Shown here: one piece after another, positions 1 to 4,778 of the stretch | How the letters are laid out: each line of letters opens with the position of its first letter | How positions within the stretch are numbered: the stretch's first letter is position 1 | Source: an uncultured Oscillospiraceae bacterium | Lineage (GTDB): Bacteria > Bacillota > Clostridia > Oscillospirales > Oscillospiraceae | Length of the DNA: 5,809 nucleotides | Assembly: GCA_900756715.1 (NCBI GenBank) | Contig: CAAELC010000112.1 | Location: 1-5,809, forward strand | Direction: 5' to 3' | The notes under the pieces: model-generated | Told to the model about the DNA's origin: nothing | Seen by the model: the letters and a program-made list of their open reading frames with translations, nothing else | The model's database searches: none | Made by a program: the position numbers and the translations under genes

Positions 1-4
1 CCGG

Positions 5-55
5 AATGGGCGGAAAAGCGGCGGCGAAAACGCCTGTTTTTCCGCCCATTTTTCT
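5..55 (+). terminator. Rho-independent terminator of an upstream gene
   Basis: A perfect 13-bp stem (5-17 with 38-50) encloses a second short stem (23-26 with 31-34) capped by an AAAA loop, and is followed directly by a T-rich run (49-55). The T-run lies only on the plus-strand side, so it ends transcription entering from a gene left of the window. It insulates the xpaC unit from upstream read-through. Confidence 0.8.
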
Positions 56-83
56 TGACCGCAAATCTTGCATAGGGTATAAT
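55..83 (+). promoter_or_regulatory. Vegetative (SigA-type) promoter of the xpaC-telA-TPM operon
   Basis: The -35 box TTGACC (55-60) and a consensus -10 box TATAAT (78-83) are separated by exactly 17 bases. Transcription should start near 90, giving a leader of about 50 bases before the xpaC start codon. The -35 box starts where the T-run of the preceding terminator ends, so the unit is tightly packed and has its own promoter. Confidence 0.85.
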
Positions 84-106
84 ACAGCTGAAATGACGAA
101 TTGACA

Positions 107-122
107 CCGGGCACCGGCCCGG
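107..122 (+). other. GC-only hairpin in the 5' leader of xpaC
   Basis: CCGGGC (107-112) pairs with GCCCGG (117-122) around a 4-base loop. It sits inside the predicted leader, 5 bases before the GGAGG ribosome binding site. There is no T-run, so it is not a terminator. It may protect the 5' end of the message or affect ribosome access; the role is inference. Confidence 0.45.
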
Positions 123-127
123 GAACC

Positions 128-132
128 GGAGG
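128..132 (+). promoter_or_regulatory. Ribosome binding site that sets the xpaC start
   Basis: GGAGG lies 7 bases before ATG at 140. The reading frame also stays open back to a TTG at 101, but that codon has no ribosome binding site, lies only about 11 bases from the predicted transcript start, and would add a Gly/Thr/Pro stretch unlike the family. The start at 140 is therefore preferred. Confidence 0.8.
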
Positions 133-139
133 CGAAGCT

Positions 140-841
140 ATGAAAAAAGTGATCGTGCACAAGTCCGTGGCTCCTTTTTACATCGCGGCAGCGGTGTGGG
201 TGCTGTATGCGCTGCTGTTTCCGCTGTATGCAGTGAAGCATTTTATTCTGGCAGCGGCAGCTTCGGCGGTGGCCTTTCTGGTGGCCAAAGCCTTTTGCAA
301 GGATGTGACCGAGGAGATTGAGGTAGAGCCGGAGCCGGTGAAAACCGGCAATGAGGAGCTTGACCAGATGCTGGCGGACGGGCAGAAGGCCATGGCCGAA
401 ATGCGGCAGCTGGACGAGGCCATTGCCGACGAAACCATCAGCGGGCAGATCCGCAAGCTGGAGGAGCTGACAGGCAAAATCTTTGAACAGGTGCGGCAGG
501 ACCCCGGGAAGCTTCCCCAGATCCGCAAATTCATGAACTACTACCTGCCCACCACCCTGAAGCTGCTGAACGCCTATAAGCGGATGGGTGCGCAGGGCGT
601 AAGCGGTGAGAACATCACCGGCACCATGGAAAAGGTGGAGCGGATGATGGGCAGCATCGTGGCCGCCTTCGAAAAGCTGCTGGACAGTCTGTTCGGCACC
701 GAGGCCATGGATATTTCTGCCGATATTACCGTGCTGGAGCAGATGATGGCACAGGAGGGGCTGAAAAAGGATCAGGTGCAGGAAGCAGCTCAGGCCGACA
801 GCGCCGCGCAGGCTGACGGAGACATCCGGCTGCAGCTGTAA
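140..841 (+). CDS. xpaC: XpaC-family membrane protein (5-bromo-4-chloroindolyl phosphate hydrolysis family)
   Basis: A 233-residue protein that I recognise as XpaC family. Two hydrophobic segments (about residues 11-31 and 34-52) anchor it in the membrane, with a very short loop between them. They are followed by an acidic linker (55-66) and a cytoplasmic, mostly helical domain. Family-like blocks are the FMNYYLPTTLKLL segment (131-143), LDSLF (181-185) and DISADITVLEQMM (191-203). The tail from about 210 is Ala/Gln/Asp-rich and probably disordered, ending in a hydrophobic IRLQL. The family name comes from a Bacillus phenotype (hydrolysis of an indolyl phosphate dye); no catalytic residues are established and true enzyme activity is doubtful. 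The gene is first in the operon and is followed after 56 bases by telA, the same pairing as xpaC-yaaN in Bacillus, so the two proteins probably work together in envelope or toxic-compound stress. Confidence 0.85.
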   Translation: MKKVIVHKSVAPFYIAAAVWVLYALLFPLYAVKHFILAAAASAVAFLVAKAFCKDVTEEIEVEPEPVKTGNEELDQMLADGQKAMAEMRQLDEAIADETISGQIRKLEELTGKIFEQVRQDPGKLPQIRKFMNYYLPTTLKLLNAYKRMGAQGVSGENITGTMEKVERMMGSIVAAFEKLLDSLFGTEAMDISADITVLEQMMAQEGLKKDQVQEAAQADSAAQADGDIRLQL

Positions 842-897
842 CCCCATTTGAAAAGTGAGAGAAAAACCATTGACTATATGAAAGAGAGGACATCACT

Positions 898-2076
898 ATG
901 ACCGAGAACATGACCCCCGAACTGACGCTGGACCCCACCGCTTCCGCCGCGGCCGCAGAGGAGGCCGTTCCCCAGCTGACCCTGACCCCCGAGGCGCCGG
1001 AGGCCCCCGTGGTGGAGGAGGAGAAGAAAATTGAGCCGGTGCAGATGGATGAAAATCTGCTGAGCGAGAAGGAAAAGCAGGCTGTGGAGGAGTTTTCCAA
1101 GAAGATTGACCTGCATGATACGAACCTGATTTTGCAGTATGGCTCCGCCGCGCAGAAAAGCGTAGCCAGTTTTTCCGAAAATGCCCTGACCAATGTACGC
1201 AGCAAGGATCTGGGTCAGGTGGGCGCCGATCTGAGCGAACTGGTGGTACAGCTGAAGGGCTTTGGCGCAGGCGAGGAGAAGAAGGGTCTGGCCGGTCTGT
1301 TCCACAAGGCGGGCAACAAAATCGAGAGCATGAAGGCCCAGTACGGCAAGGTAGAGGCCAATGTGGACCGCATTGCCCAGTCTCTGGAGCAGCATCAGAT
1401 CACGCTGCTCAAGGATGTGGCCATGTTTGACCAGATGTATGAGCTGAACCTGAAATATTACAAGGAACTGACCATGTACATTCTGGCCGGAAAGAAACGG
1501 CTGGAGGAGGTGCGTGCCGGAGAGCTGGAGGAGCTGCGCAAGAAGGCAGAGCAATCCGGCACGGCAGAGGACGCACAGGCCTACAACGACATGGTGAACA
1601 TGTGCAACCGCTTTGAAAAGAAGCTGCATGATCTGGAACTGACGCGGATGATCTCCGTGCAGATGGGCCCCCAGACCCGGCTGCTGCAGAACAACGACAC
1701 ACTGATGATTGAAAAAATCCAGTCCTCGTTGGTGAACACCATTCCCCTGTGGAAAAGCCAGATGGTGCTGGCGCTGGGTATGGAGCACAGCCGTCAGGCC
1801 ACCGCAGCCCAGAACGCCGTGACGGAAATGACCAACCAGCTGCTGCAGAAGAACGCCGACACCCTGAAAACCGGCACCATTGCCACCGCCCGGGAGGCAG
1901 AGCGCTCCATTGTGGACATCGAGACGCTGCAGCACACCAACCAGCAGCTGATTTCCACGCTGGACGAGGTGCTGACCATCCAGCAGGAGGGCGCCGCCAA
2001 GCGCAAGGCTGCCGAGGTGGAGCTGGGCCGCATTGAGGGCGAGCTGAAGCAGAAGCTGCTGGAGCTGCACAAGTAA
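898..2076 (+). CDS. telA: TelA-family toxic anion resistance protein
   Basis: A 392-residue soluble protein of the TelA/KlaA/YaaN family, about usual length. Residues 1-55 are acidic, Pro/Ala/Glu-rich and probably disordered, and carry two copies of a P-x-L-T-L-x-P motif (7-13 and 25-31). The rest is long helices, likely coiled coil. The family's most conserved stretch is intact: MGPQTRLLQNN (256-266), the TIPLWKSQM block (281-289), TNQLLQKNA (322-330), ERSIVDIETL (335-344) and the C-terminal helix to 392. The family is linked to tellurite resistance on plasmids and, in Gram-positives, to tolerance of cell-envelope antimicrobials; the biochemical mechanism is not known. The start ATG at 898 has a GAGAGGA site (884-890) 7 bases upstream. 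The gene lies between xpaC and the TPM-protein gene on the same strand, without an internal promoter or terminator that I can see. Confidence 0.92.
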   Translation: MTENMTPELTLDPTASAAAAEEAVPQLTLTPEAPEAPVVEEEKKIEPVQMDENLLSEKEKQAVEEFSKKIDLHDTNLILQYGSAAQKSVASFSENALTNVRSKDLGQVGADLSELVVQLKGFGAGEEKKGLAGLFHKAGNKIESMKAQYGKVEANVDRIAQSLEQHQITLLKDVAMFDQMYELNLKYYKELTMYILAGKKRLEEVRAGELEELRKKAEQSGTAEDAQAYNDMVNMCNRFEKKLHDLELTRMISVQMGPQTRLLQNNDTLMIEKIQSSLVNTIPLWKSQMVLALGMEHSRQATAAQNAVTEMTNQLLQKNADTLKTGTIATAREAERSIVDIETLQHTNQQLISTLDEVLTIQQEGAAKRKAAEVELGRIEGELKQKLLELHK

Positions 2077-2083
2077 TTCCGAT

Positions 2084-2097
2084 CTCCTCGAAAGGAG
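2084..2097 (+). promoter_or_regulatory. Hairpin sequestering the ribosome binding site of the TPM-protein gene
   Basis: CTCCT (2084-2088) pairs perfectly with AGGAG (2093-2097) around a CGAA loop. The right arm is the Shine-Dalgarno sequence for the ATG at 2105 (7-base spacing). The stem begins 8 bases after the telA stop codon (2074-2076), so a ribosome terminating on telA would cover and open it. This suggests translational coupling. Five base pairs is a weak stem, so the effect may be modest. Confidence 0.5.
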
Positions 2098-2104
2098 CAA
2101 CGCT

Positions 2105-3163
2105 ATGAAATTTTTCAAAAACAGGGCGGTTGCCATTGTGATTCTGGTTCTGGCCATCATCGGCTCCTCCCTTTACGGGCTGAGCAAAAAGCCGGAGCCT
2201 GCCGCAGAACTGATTGGAGTTTCCTATCATCAGTGGATCGCGGATGAGGCAGGGCTGCTGTCCGACAGCACCGAGCAGACGCTGCGCCAATACAACGACC
2301 AGTGGGACACCCAGTATTATGCCATTGTGGCCGTGGCCACGGTGAAGGATATCGGCGGCTGGGACATTGCCGACTATGCCAAGGCGCTGGGCCAGAAGTG
2401 GGGGCTGGGCGCCAACGACATGCTGCTGTTAATGGTGCAGGGCGGCGACTGGTATGCCGCCTGCGGCGACAATGTGGTGTCGTCCATGACAGACACCCAG
2501 CAGTATAAGATCAAGAGCGCCATCGAAGAAACCTACTATAACGGCGACTATGACACCGCTGCCGTGGCCTTCTTCCGCCAGACGGATGTGGCCTTCGGGC
2601 AGATGGCTTCCACCGGCAGCTACAGCGGCGGAGGAACCTCCGGCAGCAGCGCCGGCTGGGACGAGGGGTATGGCCCCTCTACCGGAAGCACCAGTCTGGC
2701 AGCGGTAGTCGTAATGCTGGTGCTGCTGTTTGTGCTGTGGGCTTTGCTTGACCGCATCCGCTACAACCGCTATCGGCGGCGCACCGTGGTGGTAGGCGGC
2801 CCAGCGCCCTTCTACTATCCCGTGTTCTGGGGACGCAGGCCCCGTGGGCCTCGGCCTCCCAGACCACCCAGGCAGCATCGTGCGCCTCCTCCCCCGCCCC
2901 CGCGAGGCCCGCGGCCACCTGCCGGGGGTCCAAGGCCCGGCGGCCCCAGACCGCCCGCCGGAGGTGCAAGGCCCAGCGCACCCCGCTCCGGTTCTTCCAG
3001 ACCCGGCGGCTTCGGCAGCCCCACCTCCCGGGGTGGAGGTTTCGGCGGTCCTTCCCGTGGCGGAGGCTTTGGCGGAGGCGGCTTTGGCGGCTCCCGGGGC
3101 AGCTCAGGCGGTTCCCGGGGAGGCGGCTTCGGCGGAGGCGGCTTTGGCGGCGGACGCCGATAA
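2105..3163 (+). CDS. TPM-domain membrane protein with Pro/Arg/Gly-rich cytoplasmic tail
   Basis: A 352-residue protein with four parts. An N-terminal hydrophobic segment (about 8-26) after basic residues acts as a signal anchor. A TPM domain (about 42-165) shows the family-like WIADEAGLLS start (44-53), the YAIVAVATV strand (72-80) and the LGANDMLLLMV segment (101-111). A Gly/Ser linker (171-197) leads to a second membrane helix (about 197-216), followed by a very basic stretch (217-226). The predicted topology puts the TPM domain outside and the tail in the cytoplasm. The tail has an aromatic patch (FYYPVFW, 236-242), a Pro/Arg-rich part (243-300) and a Gly/Phe/Arg-rich part (301-352). TPM domains occur in envelope-stress, photosystem-repair and putative phosphatase proteins; the role here is not known. 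The usual DNG-type motif of many family members reads NDM here. The gene is third in the xpaC-telA unit, 28 bases after telA. Confidence 0.85.
   Translation: MKFFKNRAVAIVILVLAIIGSSLYGLSKKPEPAAELIGVSYHQWIADEAGLLSDSTEQTLRQYNDQWDTQYYAIVAVATVKDIGGWDIADYAKALGQKWGLGANDMLLLMVQGGDWYAACGDNVVSSMTDTQQYKIKSAIEETYYNGDYDTAAVAFFRQTDVAFGQMASTGSYSGGGTSGSSAGWDEGYGPSTGSTSLAAVVVMLVLLFVLWALLDRIRYNRYRRRTVVVGGPAPFYYPVFWGRRPRGPRPPRPPRQHRAPPPPPPRGPRPPAGGPRPGGPRPPAGGARPSAPRSGSSRPGGFGSPTSRGGGFGGPSRGGGFGGGGFGGSRGSSGGSRGGGFGGGGFGGGRR
2831..3160 (+). repeat. Low-complexity coding repeat (Pro/Arg then Gly/Phe/Arg) in the TPM-protein tail
   Basis: Codons 243-352 of the TPM protein are built from short degenerate repeats: PRPP/RGPRPP units, then SRGGGFGG units (residues 318-325 and 327-334, plus 347-349 region variants). 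At the DNA level a GGAGGC-GGCTTYGGC unit recurs around 3062-3090 and 3119-3150. The frame is kept across the whole stretch up to the stop, so this is a real coding tail, though such DNA is prone to slippage and length variation between strains. Confidence 0.7.
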
Positions 3164-3196
3164 CTCCCCTGCATGCAGTTACATAAATAAACAGCG

Positions 3197-3228
3197 AAAA
3201 GCACCGGATGATTCCGGTGCTTTTCTTT
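3197..3228. terminator. Bidirectional Rho-independent terminator between the TPM-protein gene and spoVT
   Basis: A perfect 12-bp stem (3197-3208 with 3213-3224) has a 4-base loop, with an A-run at its left foot and a T-run at its right foot (TTTTCTTT). It can therefore end transcription from both sides. It serves the operon ending at 3163 and the convergent spoVT ending at 3241. Confidence 0.88.
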
Positions 3229-3240
3229 ATGAGAGGACGG

Positions 3241-3777
3241 TCAGCTCTCCATATGGCTGCCCAAAAAGGACGCTACGGTCTGGGCCAGCTTTTTCTCCGT
3301 CTCCCCGGCACTCCGGCCGCAGTCTGTGACAAAGAGCACCAAGCCCAATACATCCCCCTGGCAGAGAATTGGGGCGGCCACAGCAGCAGTGAGGTGATCA
3401 TTTTCGTCGCACACCGGCAGAGGAGGCTGCTGAGGCAGCAGCGTCACCCGGCGCAGCTCCATCTGGCGGCGCAGCGCTTCTGACAGAGGCTTGCCGATAA
3501 GCTCCCGCTTGCCGGGACCGGCGGTGGCAATGACACTGTCCCGGTCGGTGACGGCAGCGGTGAAGTCCGTGCAGCAGGACAGACTTTCGCAGAACTGGGC
3601 AGCGAAGTCCTCCAAGCCGCTGATGAGGGAATACTTCTTGAAAATCACCTCGCCGTCCCGACTGGTGAAAATCTCCAACGGGTCGCCCTCTCGAATACGC
3701 AGAGTGCGTCGGATTTCCTTGGGGATAACAATGCGGCCAAGGTCGTCAATGCGGCGCACGATTCCGGTTGCCTTCAT
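3241..3777 (-). CDS. spoVT: Stage V sporulation protein T, forespore transcription regulator
   Basis: A 178-residue protein, the same length as Bacillus subtilis SpoVT. The N-terminal AbrB-type swapped-hairpin DNA-binding domain (about 1-50) carries the hallmark MKATGIVRRIDDLGRIVIPK start and the RRTLRI-GDPLEI continuation. The C-terminal part (about 55-178) is the GAF-like domain (PILCQGDVLGLVLFV at 136-150). In Bacillus, SpoVT acts in the forespore to tune the SigG regulon and spore germination properties; the same role is inferred here. The start ATG (3777-3775) has AAAGGGAG (3792-3785) 7 bases upstream. The gene stands alone, with a SigG/SigF-type promoter upstream and a shared terminator downstream. 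It indicates that the host makes, or descends from makers of, endospores. Confidence 0.97.
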   Translation of the reverse strand: MKATGIVRRIDDLGRIVIPKEIRRTLRIREGDPLEIFTSRDGEVIFKKYSLISGLEDFAAQFCESLSCCTDFTAAVTDRDSVIATAGPGKRELIGKPLSEALRRQMELRRVTLLPQQPPLPVCDENDHLTAAVAAPILCQGDVLGLVLFVTDCGRSAGETEKKLAQTVASFLGSHMES

Positions 3778-3813
3778 ATAAAAACTCCCTTTGTAACTTA
3801 TTTTTTGCAGAAA

Positions 3814-3842
3814 TAGTATTTGCCGGAATCGGTAGATTATTC
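3814..3842 (-). promoter_or_regulatory. Forespore sigma (SigG/SigF-type) promoter of spoVT
   Basis: Read on the minus strand, GAATA (3842-3838) fits the SigG -35 pattern GHATR, and AATACTA (3820-3814) fits the -10 pattern CATWHTA with one mismatch at the first base. The spacer is 17 bases. The bases in front of the -10 also partly fit the SigF pattern. The start of transcription would be about 30 bases before the spoVT start codon. Known spoVT in Bacillus is SigG-dependent, which agrees. Confidence 0.65.
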
Positions 3843-4038
3843 GAAAAGGCGCGCGGCAAAGCAGCTGTGTTTCCTTAGCAATCCTGTTGACCGTCTTTTC
3901 TGGTCTTGCAGAACCATCGAATTTAAAAAGGGCATGTCACCTGCTCATGTCGTGAATTTCACGCGGCACAGTTGGGTAATATCCGCGCAGCAGATTATTA
4001 TGCACCGACAACTCGCTATCCGGAAAGCAAAAGAAAAA

Positions 4039-4067
4039 TTGCGTTTTTCCGACATATACGCTATAAT
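4039..4067 (+). promoter_or_regulatory. Vegetative promoter of the unknown gene at 4084
   Basis: TTGCGT (4039-4044) and a consensus TATAAT (4062-4067) are 17 bases apart. Transcription should start near 4074, only about 10 bases before the ATG, just enough to include the ribosome binding site. Confidence 0.65.
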
Positions 4068-4074
4068 TGCCGTG

Positions 4075-4080
4075 GGTGAT
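4075..4080 (+). promoter_or_regulatory. Ribosome binding site that sets the start at 4084
   Basis: GGTGAT matches the 3' half of the full Shine-Dalgarno sequence (AGGAGGTGAT) in the register expected for ATG at 4084. Together with the promoter just upstream it argues against the longer open frame beginning at 3820, 3934 or 4000. Confidence 0.55.
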
Positions 4081-4083
4081 ATA

Positions 4084-4740
4084 ATGAACGAACATGATTT
4101 TGCATGGGCTGCAAGATGGTTTCTCGCGCAGGGGCTCCCGGTTTTTCCGCTGATTCAAACTGACGAGGCGGCAAGGAATATCTCTTTCGACCTGTCAGCC
4201 TGCCACGCCGGCGTTTTGACAGGCAGTGCATCCGGGATAGATTCCTGGGCAGAGGGTGACCCCCGCTCCGTTTTTCTGAGCGCCTGTGCCGCAGAAGAAA
4301 ATTTGCAGGCCGCTCACGGCCGCTGCCGCTATCTGGCGCAAACGCCGGAGGAAATCCAAAAGCTGGACACGCTGGTGGGGCCGCTTCTGCCGGAAGGCTA
4401 CATGGAGGACATTGCCATCCGCGTGTGGCCCCAAGGCGGCGGAGCGTTTACGGCGGAGAACATTCCCAGCTTTGCGCGGCTTATTCGCCGCACGGAACAT
4501 CTGGCGGTGCGGGCGCTGTTTCTGCCCTTTGGCCAAAGCGGCGACCTATCCCGGCAGGCGAAGGACGCATTCAGCCTTGTGAAAAAGATCCGTTCCGACC
4601 TGCCCTGTATGCTCCACGCCTTTTGCTTTGAGGGGCTGCTGCAGCCGCTGGCACAGGGCGACACTGAATTGCTGCAAACGCTCAGAATGCTTGCGTCACT
4701 GAATGATACTTCTTTGTATGCTTCGTTCTTCATCTCATAA
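4084..4740 (+). CDS. Protein of unknown function, possible alanine-racemase-like barrel
   Basis: A 218-residue protein that I do not recognise. It has no signal peptide and no membrane helix, so it is probably cytoplasmic. It reads as alternating strands and helices: a helix (NLQAAHGRCRYLAQTPEEIQKLD, 73-95), a strand DIAIRVWP (109-116), a helix (123-134), a strand LAVRALFLPF (140-149), a helix (152-171) and a strand near LHAFCF (177-182). This order, with a strand like the 'LRVNP' strand followed by a 'GLHFH'-like strand, recalls the N-terminal barrel of fold-type III PLP enzymes (alanine racemase, diaminopimelate decarboxylase). However, the usual PLP lysine near the N-terminus is not visible and the protein is about half the usual length. 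If the likeness is real, it is a reduced or non-catalytic member. It is monocistronic, with its own promoter, and convergent with a molybdenum hydroxylase gene. The start is somewhat uncertain: the frame is open further upstream. Confidence 0.7.
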   Translation: MNEHDFAWAARWFLAQGLPVFPLIQTDEAARNISFDLSACHAGVLTGSASGIDSWAEGDPRSVFLSACAAEENLQAAHGRCRYLAQTPEEIQKLDTLVGPLLPEGYMEDIAIRVWPQGGGAFTAENIPSFARLIRRTEHLAVRALFLPFGQSGDLSRQAKDAFSLVKKIRSDLPCMLHAFCFEGLLQPLAQGDTELLQTLRMLASLNDTSLYASFFIS

Positions 4741-4778
4741 AGGGAATGAGCAGGACTGCCCATTCCCTTTGCATTTAT
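4739..4778. terminator. Terminator shared by the unknown gene and the molybdenum hydroxylase gene
   Basis: A 10-bp stem (4739-4748 with 4761-4770) continues after one mismatch into GCA/TGC pairs around a small loop. It is followed on the plus strand by a T-rich stretch (GCATTTATTT). The left arm includes the last two bases of the unknown gene's TAA stop. On the minus strand only the TTT at the stem foot is present, so termination of the hydroxylase gene there would be weaker. Confidence 0.7.

Larger units (their letters stand above)
3778..4083. other. Intergenic region between divergent spoVT and the unknown gene
   Basis: About 300 bases that I read as non-coding. They hold the spoVT ribosome binding site and promoter on the minus strand, a palindrome at 3951-3963, and a vegetative promoter on the plus strand (4039-4067). 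The stretch is visibly more AT-rich than the flanking genes. The plus-strand frame of the next gene is open through most of it (from a TTG at 3820, with ATGs at 3934 and 4000), but none of those starts has a good ribosome binding site, and the translated text lacks domain-like features. Confidence 0.6.

Noticed and set aside
101..139. N-terminal extension of XpaC from a TTG start at 101
   Set aside because: No ribosome binding site, too near the transcript start, and the added Gly/Thr/Pro residues come from the structured leader. ATG at 140 has a good GGAGG.
870..898. Possible internal promoter before telA (TTGACT at 870-875)
   Set aside because: No acceptable -10 box lies 16-18 bases downstream; the A-rich stretch and chance explain it.
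874..2160. A 428-codon minus-strand open frame, longer than telA, which it covers
   Set aside because: Its product is a monotonous Leu/Gln/His-rich sequence with no domain and it has no ribosome binding site; the opposite strand encodes a clear TelA. It results from GC-rich codon structure.
3169..3178. Perfect 10-bp palindrome CTGCATGCAG after the TPM-gene stop
   Set aside because: Too short and without flanking structure to support a site; such palindromes are expected by chance at this length.
2815..3204. Minus-strand Pro/Arg-rich open frame opposite the TPM tail
   Set aside because: It is the complement of the Gly/Phe/Arg repeat, so the repeats are inherited from the real coding strand; no ribosome binding site, and it runs across the terminator region.
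4021..4051. Imperfect hairpin (CGGAAAGCAA with TTGC and TTTCCG) over the -35 of the unknown gene
   Set aside because: The arms are interrupted and A/T-rich, it lies upstream of the transcript start, and it has no terminator-like T-run on a fitting side.
4286..4631. Plus-strand frames of 98 and 68 codons within the unknown gene
   Set aside because: Arg/Ala-rich out-of-frame shadows of the 218-residue protein, without ribosome binding sites.
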